A stretch of 64,000 nt of DNA from assembly GCF_003072645.1 (NCBI RefSeq), contig NZ_CP028897.1, positions 2,431,658 through 2,495,657 on the forward strand, in the 5' to 3' direction. Origin of the DNA: Dongshaea marina (GTDB lineage Bacteria; Pseudomonadota; Gammaproteobacteria; Enterobacterales; Aeromonadaceae). Of this stretch, positions 1 to 8,423 are shown in pieces. Positions within the stretch are counted from its first letter, which is position 1, and each line of letters opens with the position of its first letter. Under the pieces are notes generated by a model. The model ran no database searches, had not been told where the DNA came from, and was given only the letters and a program-made list of their open reading frames with translations. The position numbers and the translations under genes are program-made.

Positions 1-495
1 TTTTGTAACTGGTTGTCTGATGACGCCATGGGCGAAGACCCATTATTTTTCGTTATTTTTGATAAAGTGACTGAGCTTCCACTTGGGTTAGCCAGCTTCA
101 TGAGAATCGATAAGGCAGCAGGCTCTATAGAGATTGGTCATCTTCATTTTGGCAAAAGACTTCAAAAGACCAGGACCGCTACTGAGGCTATCTACCTGAT
201 GATTAACTATGTATTTGAAGAGCTTGGCTACCGCCGTTGTGAATGGAAATGTGATGCTTTGAATAAACCCTCTTGTAATGCAGCCCTGCGCTTTGGTTTC
301 ACCTATGAAGGAACATTTCGCCAGGCTTGTATTTACAAGGAAAGGAGCCGGGATACCAGCTGGTTTTCCATAGTGGACCATGAGTGGTCTAAGCTTCAAA
401 GATGCTTTTCATCCTGGCTGGATACGGATAATTTTGATGAAAATGGTCAGCAGAAACAAAGCTTAGCCCACATGATGGCTCACGTTGAGGGTTAA
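1..495 (+). CDS. GNAT acetyltransferase, 5' truncated by window
   Basis: The reading frame is open to the first base, so the N-terminus lies outside the window. The visible part reads as the C-terminal two thirds of a RimJ/RimL-like GNAT N-acetyltransferase, which transfers acetyl from acetyl-CoA to an amine. The segments IEIGHLHF, a middle part ending in ATEAIYLMINYVFEELGY, the RRCEWKCDALNKPS strand and the ALRFGFTYEGTFR motif (asparagine/phenylalanine-rich acetyl-CoA end) are typical. The GNAT fold ends around KERSRDTSWFSIVDHEW, and a polar tail of about 30 residues follows. The substrate cannot be told. It stands alone at the edge of the accessory zone next to dif. Confidence 0.8.
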   Translation, partial: FCNWLSDDAMGEDPLFFVIFDKVTELPLGLASFMRIDKAAGSIEIGHLHFGKRLQKTRTATEAIYLMINYVFEELGYRRCEWKCDALNKPSCNAALRFGFTYEGTFRQACIYKERSRDTSWFSIVDHEWSKLQRCFSSWLDTDNFDENGQQKQSLAHMMAHVEG

Positions 496-834
496 TTTAT
501 TCTGACCTGCGTGTTGGGGTCGATCTTCGTATTTTGGCTCAACCAGCACGCCATAGCCAAGTAGACTATTTCTGGTTAGCCAATATTCCCGCCTCAGCAG
601 CAGGGTGTGTATCCGTCCATGGAACCTCTGCTGCCCATCACTGCTAAACAAGGCTGGTGATCTTAAAATCAGGATACCTTTGTATGAGCAATGGATCTGA
701 GACATAACCAAGGGTAAGAATACGCGAGGAAAGTGATTTAGGGCATCAGATGGCTGATAAAAAAAGGGCACACAACAGAAGGTTCCAGGCGAATGACTTA
801 TACGTTATCCTGCTTATCAAAAGTAGGGAGCTGC
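496..834. other. Non-coding stretch with a 30-bp dispersed repeat
   Basis: No convincing gene is seen. Positions 601-630 are repeated with one mismatch at 58807-58836, more than 58 kb away, and in this copy are flanked by short inverted arms CAGCAG and CTGCTG. Open frames on the minus strand here have no recognisable protein features. Confidence 0.5.
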
Positions 835-1671
835 ATGAATAAAAGCGTCGTAGAACAGGCAATAGAAAATGTGAGGGCCAAGTCTCAGGGAACAGTAACC
901 TCTATAGGGCATGCGGTTACAATTAACTTCCACCCAGACCGTTATACACCCAATCATAAACCTCTACTTTTAGCAATTGCCGATGATGGGCACCTGAAAT
1001 CTCAATTTGAGACAGGAACCAGTAATGGTGGTTTGACTGCTTACTGTGGTGGTGAACGATGGTCATGGGAGCAAAGAGTTTTTGGAGGGGCATACGACAA
1101 TGCACCTGATCACCTCAGGCCTAAATATGGAGCGCTCAATTTCCGGGGCTATGAAATGGGTGCATCTCCACGCTTTGGTTCCGCTTATTTCCAGTTAAAA
1201 TCACACATTCTTGAACGTACTACGTTTTGTTACCCCGACAGTTATTTTGAACCCGAAGATTTTGCAGTACTTGACCATCTAAACTATCTAATGGATAAAG
1301 CATGTTCATCTAATAATGATCTACTCGATGATTATATAGAAGCTCATATACATGGGGTGATATCGCTAGATGACGACATAGAGTGTTTGGTATTGGACCC
1401 TATTTACCGCTCTAGCTTGGTTGAGGAGCAAGCGCATAAATTAGGTGTGCCTATTAAATGGCATAGGGGTTACGAGCTTAGTATTCAAGAGATGAGCCTT
1501 TATCCAGATTATAGAGGCCAACAGTATATTGAGTTAGCTAAAGGGTTATCGCAAAACGATAAAATTAATGCTAAATTGCTGGGGTTGGCTGTAACTGAGC
1601 AAGGCCACAATGAGCAAGATATCAAAAAAATATGGCACTACTTAGCTAGATTCGGGTACTTATCAGTATGA
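835..1671 (+). CDS. DUF3626 domain protein
   Basis: This matches the DUF3626 family of unknown function. The conserved signatures are FHPDR near the N-terminus, then QFETGTSNGGL, FGGAYD, RPKYGALN and SPRFGSAYF, in family order. The C-terminal part (LDDDIECLVLDP, GVPIKWHRGYEL) is also characteristic. I prefer the ATG at 835 because AGGGAG lies 6-8 bases upstream; an in-frame ATG at 793 would add 14 residues without a good ribosome site. No signal peptide or membrane segment is visible, so it is probably cytoplasmic. The family contains conserved His, Arg and Asp residues that suggest an enzyme, but no reaction is established. It is a single-gene unit followed immediately by a KOPS-bearing repeat. 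Confidence 0.8.
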   Translation: MNKSVVEQAIENVRAKSQGTVTSIGHAVTINFHPDRYTPNHKPLLLAIADDGHLKSQFETGTSNGGLTAYCGGERWSWEQRVFGGAYDNAPDHLRPKYGALNFRGYEMGASPRFGSAYFQLKSHILERTTFCYPDSYFEPEDFAVLDHLNYLMDKACSSNNDLLDDYIEAHIHGVISLDDDIECLVLDPIYRSSLVEEQAHKLGVPIKWHRGYELSIQEMSLYPDYRGQQYIELAKGLSQNDKINAKLLGLAVTEQGHNEQDIKKIWHYLARFGYLSV

Positions 1672-1686
1672 GCAGAGATTGGAATA

Positions 1687-1728
1687 TCTGGTTTAAGGGG
1701 AGGGAGTTGCTTTGGGGACCTACCCGGC
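1687..1728 (+). repeat. KOPS-bearing repeat, copy A
   Basis: This is about 42 bp with the shared pattern TCTGGTTTAAGG, a GGGNAGGG octamer (here 1697-1704), then TTTGGGG and TACCCGGC. It is one of five copies in the window and lies left of dif on the plus strand, so the octamer points at dif. Confidence 0.7.
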
Positions 1729-1774
1729 GAAGGGTGACATTGTTTAGACATTTCATGTTTTTAGAACATTCACT

Positions 1775-2041
1775 TCACTTTGCCGAGGATGGGTGGTCCA
1801 TATTCATGTAAACACCTCCCTTCTCAAGCTCATTTAGCATCTGGTTAAGCCTTTTCAGCTTTGTCTCTTGCCGTTTAGCCTGAGAAATCCACCCAAGATA
1901 GTCATTTTGTTGATATGCAGGTCTGTGCCTGTACTCTTCCATGAGCCCTCGTTCTAGCAAGGCATTTTCTATCCAATTGGGCATAGGGTGCCGGTTGCGT
2001 CTTAGCTTGGAAAAATCTACGTTCATTTTTGAATTCACCAT
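1775..2041 (-). CDS. YdeI/OmpD-associated (OmdA) family small protein
   Basis: This 88-residue protein resembles the C-terminal OmdA-type segment of the YdeI/OmpD-associated family. The order is PNWIENAL, then RPAYQQNDYLGWI, then a basic helix AKRQETKLKRLNQML and the closing ELEKGGVYMNM. Short proteins with just this segment are common in gammaproteobacteria. The family has been linked to protection against cationic peptides and bacteriocins, but biochemical function is unclear. There is no signal peptide. It sits alone and convergent with the DUF3626 gene, with repeat copy A between them, which fits a patchwork of independently acquired genes. Confidence 0.65.
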   Translation of the reverse strand: MVNSKMNVDFSKLRRNRHPMPNWIENALLERGLMEEYRHRPAYQQNDYLGWISQAKRQETKLKRLNQMLNELEKGGVYMNMDHPSSAK

Positions 2042-2305
2042 GTGCGATGATTTTAATAAGCCTTACACTGCATTTTTATATTATCAAGCTGAAATTATTT
2101 TTATGGTCGTCAAGCCATGCAAGCGTCCAACGATAGCTCAAACCATGTGACATTCTATACTCAGCCACCCCTGTGACTCTCTTACAAAACATCTTGCGCG
2201 GATGGCCGCTCCCATGACCTAATTCGAGTATAGGCAAGGCCAGCTCTACGGACCCATAAGGATATACTATATATTAATACATAGCTTTTATGGGGGAGCA
2301 GATGC

Positions 2306-2905
2306 ATGCTAAGGACTAACCTTCCATACAGGATTCTGGTGGTTGATGATGAGCCTTGTGTACTGAGCTCCTTACGAATTTTACTCCGCTCTCTTGAGTG
2401 TGAAGTATTGACCGCCAACAGCGGTGAGGAGGCGCTCGATATCTTTCGGAATCAAAGTGTTGATTTTATCATGAGCGATCACCGCATGCCGGGGATGACG
2501 GGGGTTGAATTTCTCCGAGAGGTCCATAAACTCTCTCCGCAGACGCGACGATTTATTATGACAGCTTACGCCGATTTTGAAAGTGTCATTAGCGGATTCA
2601 ATGACGGTATCATCGAGAAGCTGATCAGCAAACCATGGGAGAATAATCAATTAATTCAGCTGATCGAAAACTGCATCCAACAATCACGTAATCGCCCAAA
2701 TGCTAACAAATCTCCCTTGCTTAGAAATGCATTTAAGAAATATAGTTCTAACGAATTTCATCAGCATTACTACTATGTAAAATCACTGTGTCGTATCGAT
2801 TGGGAGCTTCCGATTTGGCTTTGGTCAGAGTTATATTGGGAGCGATATGAAATCGAAAACACTCTCCAAGAGTACGATATGCCATTAACCCTGAGCCCAT
2901 ATTAA
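2306..2905 (+). CDS. Stand-alone response-regulator receiver protein
   Basis: Residues 8-125 form a CheY-like receiver. Acidic Asp14-Asp15-Glu16 follow the ILVV strand, the phosphoacceptor is Asp58 in FIMSDHRMPG, the switch Thr is 86 (IMTAY) and the conserved Lys is 109 before Pro (SKPW). The DHRMPGM motif and the I-x-K-P-W ending resemble receivers of RpfG/HD-GYP-type regulators, but here the remaining 70 residues carry no recognisable output domain. They are rich in aromatic residues (HQHYYYVK, WELPIWLWSELYW). The start is the ATG after GGGGGAG. No histidine kinase is adjacent, so its partner must be elsewhere. It may act by protein-protein interaction, or may be a truncated larger regulator. 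Confidence 0.75.
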   Translation: MLRTNLPYRILVVDDEPCVLSSLRILLRSLECEVLTANSGEEALDIFRNQSVDFIMSDHRMPGMTGVEFLREVHKLSPQTRRFIMTAYADFESVISGFNDGIIEKLISKPWENNQLIQLIENCIQQSRNRPNANKSPLLRNAFKKYSSNEFHQHYYYVKSLCRIDWELPIWLWSELYWERYEIENTLQEYDMPLTLSPY

Positions 2906-2975
2906 TATGGACTTTTCGGAAATAACAATGTTTCAAGCATATTGAAATTTACGGTTGTGGAGAAAAACAGGAATA

Positions 2976-3017
2976 TCCTGTTTAGAGGGGTAGGGATTAG
3001 TTTGGGGCCGTACCCGG
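2976..3017 (+). repeat. KOPS-bearing repeat, copy B
   Basis: This is the second copy of the 42-bp repeat. It has an exact GGGTAGGG at 2988-2995, then TTTGGGGCCG and TACCCGG. It has the same orientation as copy A and points toward dif. Confidence 0.7.
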
Positions 3018-3070
3018 AATATCGGTGAGGATAAAAAGACAGAATAGAAAAGGTTATGGACCTGAACCCT

Positions 3071-3184
3071 TCAAATGATGTACAGGAGCATTATCGAAAT
3101 AGCTATAATAAGTAGCGCTCCAACAATAGCACCGATCACAGAACAACGACGACACCACTTGTCTTCACCATTCCCGTTACCCAT
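3071..3184 (-). CDS. 37-residue putative small membrane protein
   Basis: This short frame starts at an ATG preceded by GGAG seven bases upstream. It encodes a polar N-terminus with a Cys-Arg-Arg-Cys element (EDKWCRRC) followed by one strongly hydrophobic helix (VIGAIVGALLIIAISIMLL) ending two residues before the stop. That is the plan of a single-pass bacterial small membrane protein. A perfect 10-bp inverted repeat sits directly upstream (3196-3219). I recognise no family and the function is unknown. Support is the start signal plus the coherent amphipathic-free transmembrane segment. It could still be a chance frame. Confidence 0.45.
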   Translation of the reverse strand: MGNGNGEDKWCRRCSVIGAIVGALLIIAISIMLLYII

Positions 3185-3195
3185 AACATCACTCC

Positions 3196-3219
3196 GCTAT
3201 AATTTGTGTAAATTATAGC
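3196..3219. promoter_or_regulatory. Perfect 10-bp inverted repeat upstream of small membrane ORF
   Basis: GCTATAATTT and AAATTATAGC are separated by GTGT. The element overlaps TATAAT-like sequence just upstream of the ribosome site of the minus-strand small gene, so it may be an operator or promoter. The function is inferred from position only. Confidence 0.4.
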
Positions 3220-3856
3220 TAATTTGGGGCGTAACCGGCTTAATTTGAGAGCTATCTCAGTGGAGGAAGGAACGTTCGGTTTTTTATGACTTTTTCTCTG
3301 CATCCAGCCACCCCAGTGACTCTTTTTGCAGAGATCATGCGCTGAAGACAAGGTTGTCGACATGCGAGCCAGCTATATTCGCTACTCTCTGCGTATCACT
3401 TGAAGGGGCGTTATCTCTCACAGCCTGTTCAGAGAACCTTTCCGATCTGGCAGTATCCATTGAGGGTTCTGCTCCTGTTACTCCTAAAACTAACCGGTCA
3501 TCACAGGTCAATCATCTCAAAAAGAAAAGATCTACCATGTAACGGATAACGGATAACGGATAGAGCACAGGAGAGCCTTGGCTAACAGTTGTGTTGAATT
3601 GTCGCTCTTAAACCTTTTTGCGAGATAGCTATCGGTTAGGCGATTAAGCTCTAGCCATAGAGGGTTTCATCTGGTACCGTAATTTACTTTCAAAAATAAG
3701 TTACAAATATCACTTTTACACCTTGCACCTAAGGTGGTAGTAAGTGGGAGGGTAGATATAGGAAAGTCACAAAAGGCCTGACTTAACAAAACATAGGTTT
3801 GTATTTTTATGAATCATTTTGTTTAGTCGGAATCATCATGGATGGAGGGAGGATAG
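3220..3856. other. Non-coding stretch
   Basis: No credible gene is seen. There is a degenerate piece of the repeat family near 3222-3240 (TTTGGGGCGTAACCGGC) and a short direct repeat AACGGAT three times at 3541-3562. The last 30 bases carry the strong ribosome site of the next gene. Confidence 0.4.
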
Positions 3857-4285
3857 ATGATAAAATATACAGCCCCGTTGCTTTTTCTATTTTTTAGCTT
3901 AAATTCATACGCAGGATACACCTTAAAAGTTCTTTGCCGCACTTATGATCCTGATACGGGTACACTAATTAATACCCCATGTAATACAGGGACAAATCCA
4001 AACTCAGATATCAAGAAAATTAAGGTCCATCAGACCTGTCGTTACATTTTCGACATTTACAAGCATACAGATACATACCTAACACCTGTAGTTGGTAGAT
4101 CTGGTGCGTATGACTCAGCCAATAAGTGCCCTAACCACTACACGTTCAAGAGTAATGAAGTCACGATTACACTAGAAAATGGGAAGGTGATAAATCTTGG
4201 CGAAGAAAAGAAAAGGCAGGAAATCGTAGGGCTACATTATGAAAATGGAGGTTGGAATGTCACAAAGACTGCTGAAATTAGCTAG
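3857..4285 (+). CDS. Secreted cysteine-containing protein, paralogue 1
   Basis: A clear Sec signal peptide (MIKYTAPLLFLFFSLNSYA) precedes a mature protein of about 123 residues with five cysteines. I do not recognise a family. The start is fixed by GGAGGGAGG just upstream. It is paralogous to the next gene: both have a Cys in the first mature strand, a (V/I)xQTC motif in the middle and a late segment NEVxxTxxxGKxxxLG. The two genes overlap by 29 bp, so they are translationally coupled. The mature chains are probably periplasmic or extracellular and disulfide-bonded. The function is unknown. Confidence 0.7.
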   Translation: MIKYTAPLLFLFFSLNSYAGYTLKVLCRTYDPDTGTLINTPCNTGTNPNSDIKKIKVHQTCRYIFDIYKHTDTYLTPVVGRSGAYDSANKCPNHYTFKSNEVTITLENGKVINLGEEKKRQEIVGLHYENGGWNVTKTAEIS

Positions 4286-4724
4286 CTTTGGTCTTGCTGC
4301 TTTATGTATTTTTTCATCTACAAAAGCATCTGCAACTGTAGATGCCAGGACAATCACTTTAAATTGTGGTGTTATTTACCATAAGGAAAAATCCTATCAA
4401 TTTTTTCCATGCTCCCGTTCAGAAAGTGATGCGGTGTTCACCGGCGGCTATATTCGACAGACATGTAATAATTCTGAGGGCAATGTAACCCACGCCCAGG
4501 TTGATTTTGTTCCAACGCAAGCAAACCATCAAGTACTGATCATGCCACGCTGCCACTCTGGCGGATGGACCAAAAATGAGGTGGTGCTAACGATGGCTGA
4601 CGGAAAGAATGTCAGCCTTGGCACAGAAGACTGGAATGAGCAATCGGTGACGATTATTTGGAGATCTCTTCAGCATAAATGGCTCCTCGGAGATATAGCT
4701 AATTCAAATCCTGCTACGTTTTAA
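4257..4724 (+). CDS. Secreted cysteine-containing protein, paralogue 2
   Basis: This is the second member of a coupled pair. I place the start at the ATG at 4257 because GGAG lies six bases upstream; the ATG at 4239 has no such site. The N-terminus SQRLLKLASFGLAALCIFSS followed by TKASA is a signal peptide with an AxA cleavage motif. Mature features shared with the upstream protein are CGVIYHKEKSYQFFPC, IRQTCN and NEVVLTMADGKNVSLG. There are four cysteines in the mature part. No family is recognised. Tandem duplication of a secreted protein next to dif suggests cargo of a mobile element. The role is unknown. Confidence 0.7.
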   Translation: MSQRLLKLASFGLAALCIFSSTKASATVDARTITLNCGVIYHKEKSYQFFPCSRSESDAVFTGGYIRQTCNNSEGNVTHAQVDFVPTQANHQVLIMPRCHSGGWTKNEVVLTMADGKNVSLGTEDWNEQSVTIIWRSLQHKWLLGDIANSNPATF

Positions 4725-4787
4725 ATCAGGGCTAGATGGCGTGTGGAACACATGCCATTTTAGAAGCTGGTTCATGCAGGTGTTGTT

Positions 4788-4829
4788 TTACTTGAAGGAG
4801 TAGGGGGTTGGGTTGGGGACATACCCGGC
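4788..4829 (+). repeat. KOPS-like repeat, copy C
   Basis: This is the third copy. The octamer region reads GAGTAGGG at 4798-4805, one mismatch from GGGNAGGG, followed by TTGGGGAC and ATACCCGGC. It is on the plus strand, left of dif, again pointing toward dif. Confidence 0.6.
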
Positions 4830-4965
4830 GGAGTGCAGGATTTGGCAAAGGCAGAGGCTTCGCTCTGTATTATATCTATATTAATGGATATACCACTTAT
4901 TGTGGGCACTTATAAAATAGTACTGTTCAAAGTCCTTTGTTTTGCGTAGTTTACTTAGCCCCTGA

Positions 4966-5451
4966 TTAAATACATCTATTAATTCTTGCTAGAACTAGCC
5001 CTAGTCGTTTGTTTTCAACAGTAGCTCCCTGATCTATCTTATCCAGCTTATCAAAAGCTTTAAAGGGTAGGGGATCACCACAGTATTTTGCGTCAATCGT
5101 TCCGTCAGGATAGTCATAAACCAAGATATGTTTGCCGATGAGGGCTTCTGTTTTTGGGTTGGGGTCAACCAAGTAGCGCACCTTGTCATATTGAAAAGTA
5201 AGCGCTTTGGATAGCTTACGTTTTACCTGCCAGGAAAAGATATCATCTAGTTCTGAAGAACTTTCTCTGAGTGGTTGGTGTAGATCCTTGCTGTACTTGG
5301 CAGGCTTAGCAAACCGGCGGTTATGCTCAGATAAGAAGGTTGGTACCCAATCATTGGCTTCCTCGATATTGTTGATTCCTGCTAGTCGCATCTCTTTGAT
5401 TAACCGATCCTGCATGGTTCGATTGGTTCGCCTATCGCGACCTTTAGAATG
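4966..5451 (-). pseudogene. Truncated ISNCY-type transposase fragment
   Basis: This fragment aligns with the C-terminal third of the intact transposase at 7095-8423. Shared stretches include QDRLIKEMRLAGIN, NRRFAKPAKYSKDL, KRKLSKALTFQYDKVRY and DGTIDAKYCGD. Homology begins near AKGR/NRT, after the catalytic Glu of the intact copy, where an in-frame stop lies, and ends at ENKRLG, after which the sequence is unrelated. Both ends are therefore lost and the DDE catalytic residues are absent. It is on the opposite strand to the intact copy and diverged in sequence, so it is an older related insertion, not a recent duplicate. Confidence 0.8.
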
Positions 5452-5570
5452 TCACAGGGTTCTCCAAGATAGAAAAGTCTCATGATTGATGTAAGTCAAA
5501 AATTTGGATCATATCGCATATCTAAAGCATACTGACATCCTTCCATTAAAATTGTGATGAGAGGTTTATC

Positions 5571-6740
5571 ATGAGCAAGAGATTACTGATAGTTGGTGGA
5601 GGGTTCGCAGGTGTCGCCGCAGCTATGGCAGCGGCCCGTTATCGGCATTTACTGGGATGCCAGAGTGATCTAGAAATTCAACTAATAAACCCATCTTCAG
5701 CGCATGGGATCCGTGTTCGTTATTATGAAAAAAATCTTGCAGAAACCCAAGTAGATTTACTCCGAGTACTAGAGCCACTGAATATAACCCTCATTGTATC
5801 GGAAGTTACAAATATTGATCCTCACGTTGGACAAGTTACCCTTGATACAGGCCAGTTAAAAAGTTTTGATTCTTTGGTATTAGCAAGTGGGAGTCAGCTT
5901 GTACTACCCGAATTACCTGGTTTAAAGCAGCTGGGTTTTAATGTTGATAGTTATCCTGAGGCCTGTAGGCTTCGTGAGAAACTAGAAGCCTTTGGGGAAA
6001 AGGCAAACGTAGTGATCGTAGGTGCTGGATTTACTGGTTTAGAGCTAGCTTGCGAGCTAGCCATTGACTACCCAGAGGCATCAATCACATTAATTGATCG
6101 AGGAAATGTTGGATCTGCACTAGGCGATAACCCCAGGAGTTATATAGAAGAACGACTGAAAAAATTAAAAATACGATGCGTTAGTCAGCAGCAATTGACA
6201 GGCGTACATCAAGATATTGTTGTACTGAAAGGGGATATTAAAATTCCATGTAACACTTTGATATGGTGCGGAGGAGTGCGAGCGAACCCTTTAACTTCCT
6301 GTTTTAATGCCAAAAAAAACAATCAAGGTAGGTTGATCCTTAATAAAGTTCTAAGCATTCCTGGATACACCAACTGCTTTGCTGCCGGGGATGTTGGAGT
6401 GGCAAAAGTTGACGGGAATCACGATTCACTCATGACTTGTCAACATGGCAGACCACAAGGTCGAATTGCTGGTCATAATGCAGTGGCCTTTCTGTATAAG
6501 AAAAATATGTTGGATTATCAGCAACCAGATTATGTGAATATTCTTGATTTGGGAGGAGAGGATGCTCTTTATATGGAAGGGTGGAAGCGTACAGTTGTAA
6601 GGCAGGGTGAAAGTGCCAAAAAAACAAAGAAAGAAATAAACTGTCAGAGAATTTACCCTCCATTAAATGGCAATATTTCAGAGCTTTTTGATGCTGGAAC
6701 TCCGGTTATACAAACACAACCAAGCAAATATGATGACTAA
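5571..6740 (+). CDS. NDH-2-like FAD-dependent pyridine nucleotide oxidoreductase
   Basis: This is a 389-residue two-dinucleotide-binding-domain flavoprotein. Residues 1-30 hold the FAD-binding Rossmann motif IVGGGFAGVAAA. Residues near 150 hold the NAD(P)H motif VVIVGAGFTGLELA, and ATG-like LASGSQLVLP and the C-terminal FAAGDVG motif close the FAD site. The layout matches NADH dehydrogenase type II / sulfide:quinone reductase-like enzymes. The chain is shorter than Ndh (about 430) and shows no obvious C-terminal membrane anchor. There is no CxxC disulfide pair, so a disulfide reductase is unlikely. The electron acceptor is unknown. It stands alone between two insertion-sequence-related regions, about 230 bp from dif. 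Confidence 0.8.
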   Translation: MSKRLLIVGGGFAGVAAAMAAARYRHLLGCQSDLEIQLINPSSAHGIRVRYYEKNLAETQVDLLRVLEPLNITLIVSEVTNIDPHVGQVTLDTGQLKSFDSLVLASGSQLVLPELPGLKQLGFNVDSYPEACRLREKLEAFGEKANVVIVGAGFTGLELACELAIDYPEASITLIDRGNVGSALGDNPRSYIEERLKKLKIRCVSQQQLTGVHQDIVVLKGDIKIPCNTLIWCGGVRANPLTSCFNAKKNNQGRLILNKVLSIPGYTNCFAAGDVGVAKVDGNHDSLMTCQHGRPQGRIAGHNAVAFLYKKNMLDYQQPDYVNILDLGGEDALYMEGWKRTVVRQGESAKKTKKEINCQRIYPPLNGNISELFDAGTPVIQTQPSKYDD

Positions 6741-6895
6741 AAATATGGAGCTATTTTCATGGTAATGCTGCAATAGTTGTAAGTTTTGCGACACGATCCT
6801 GACCCCAGTAATAACAAGGGCTCCAAGTGTCGCATAAGTAACCGACATTTGTACTTTGATTTTAGGCGACACTTTAAAATTGCACTAATAATGGA

Positions 6896-6923
6896 ACGCC
6901 AGATAAAGCATTTTATGTTAAAT
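6896..6923 (+). other. Degenerate XerC/XerD-like site facing dif
   Basis: A perfect XerD-type arm TTATGTTAAAT (6913-6923) is preceded by a six-base centre AGCATT and a poor XerC-type arm ending in ATAA. It is inverted relative to the dif site 47 bp away, so the two XerD arms face each other. It could be a remnant of an Xer-integrated element or chance AT-rich sequence. Confidence 0.35.
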
Positions 6924-6970
6924 AAGGATTATTGTTAAATTCATCAGAGAAGAAGGTAGGATAATATCAT

Positions 6971-6998
6971 ATTTAACATAATATACATTATGCGAAAT
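6971..6998 (-). other. dif: dif site (XerCD chromosome dimer resolution site)
   Basis: Read on the minus strand, the site is XerC arm ATTTCGCATAA, centre TGTATA, XerD arm TTATGTTAAAT. From memory of the E. coli site, the centre and XerD arm are identical and the XerC arm matches in its last eight bases. XerC and XerD resolve chromosome dimers here when activated by FtsK. KOPS-type octamers on both sides of it point toward it, which supports a functional terminus site. As in a CTX-type insertion, the XerC arm may come from the phage and the rest from the chromosome. Confidence 0.85.
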
Positions 6999-7094
6999 TG
7001 GACTATTAAGGCATTTTTCAAATGTCCGCTATAATGTAGATAGAAATGTCCGGTTTTCAAGCTGTCACCGGCCTCGATAAACTAACGGATCAGG

Positions 7095-8423
7095 ATGGTG
7101 ACACGGATGCTGCTAACCATGAGTGATAGAGAATTAAATCGTTTAGATGTGATCCGGGATGTCAGCGAGCGCAAGATGCGGCAGACCGATGCAGCGGAGC
7201 TGTTAAACCTATGCGTTCGACAAGTTCGGCGGCTTATGAATCGATTTCGTGAGCATGGTCCTGAGGGCTTGATAAATCGCAATCGAGGCCGCCCTGGCAA
7301 CCATCGGTTAAGTGACTCTCTGCGGATCACTGCACTGGATATAATCCGGGAACGTTACGCCGATTTTGGGCCCACACTCGCCACTGAAAAGCTCTCAGAG
7401 ATTCATGGAATTGAGGTTTCTAAAGAGACAATACGGCAATGGATGATTGCTGATGGCCTTTGGAAGCCCTATAAGCAGCGCTCTCCAAGAGTTTACCAAC
7501 CTCGCTATCGTCGAGATTGCCTGGGTGAATTGATCCAAATAGACGGCTCTGATCATGACTGGTTTGAAGGTCGCAGCCCTAAGTGCTGTTTGCTCGTTTT
7601 TGTAGATGATGCAACAAGTAAGTTAATGCAGATCCACTTCTGTGATACCGAATCGACCTTCTCCTATATGAACGCGACTCGTAAATATCTTCAAGATCAT
7701 GGTAAGCCGGTCTCCTTTTACAGTGATAAATACAGCGTTTTCCGGGTCAATAAACGTGATGCACTGCATACAGAGATGATGACCCAGTTTGGCCGAGCCC
7801 TTCATGATCTCAACATTGATCTGATCTGTGCCAACAGCTCACAAGCCAAAGGCCGGGTTGAGCGAGCGAATCGTACCCTGCAGGATCGGCTGATCAAGGA
7901 GATGCGACTTGCTGGGATCAATACCATCGAGGAAGCCAATGCCTGGCTGCCAGTATTTATGGCTGATTACAATCGACGCTTTGCTAAGCCAGCCAAGTAC
8001 AGCAAGGATCTTCACCGGCCACTCAGAGAGGAGCCTGCTGAGCTCGATGATATCTTTTCCTGGCAAGAAAAGCGCAAGCTGTCCAAGGCACTCACTTTCC
8101 AGTACGACAAGGTGCGCTACATCGTCGATCCGACTCCCAAAACCGAGGCGCTGATCGGCAAAAACATCCTGATCTACGACTATCCGGACGGTACCATTGA
8201 TGCCAAATACTGTGGCGATTCCCTGCCCTTTAAAGCCTTTGATAAGCTGGACAAGGTGGATCAAGGTGCCATTGTCGAAAACAAACGCCTGGGATCAGTT
8301 CTGGCATTTGCCCAGGAGGAACAGGAGAGGTTAGAGACCGAAGGTAAGAGGGAAAGAAGCGGACATGCCCCTAAACGTCGAGAACAGCAGAGAGCCAGGA
8401 AGATTAATCCAGTAATCCACTGA
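7095..8423 (+). mobile_element. ISNCY (IS1202-group) transposase, intact
   Basis: This is a 442-residue DDE transposase. The N-terminal 75 residues are a helix-turn-helix (QTDAAELLNLCVRQVRRLM) followed by an R-x-R-G-R-P element. A second HTH-like part (SKETIRQWMIADG) follows. The rve-type core has Asp150 (LIQIDGSDHDWFEG), Asp211 (FYSDKYSVFR) and Glu256 (AKGRVERANR). A basic tail ends the protein. I kept the ATG at 7095, after GGATCAGG; ATGs at 7107 and 7119 are possible. Flanks contain TGTCC/TGTCG-rich short repeats (6826-6885, 7023-7053) and a hairpin after the stop (8435-8460), but I could not define terminal repeats with certainty. It lies just to the right of dif. Confidence 0.85.

Noticed and set aside
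463-771. Minus-strand 102-codon frame
   Set aside because: No ribosome site or family resemblance; overlaps the dispersed 30-bp repeat.
1668-1811. 47-codon frame starting at the DUF3626 stop
   Set aside because: It is only the translation of repeat copy A and its flank, not conserved in other copies.
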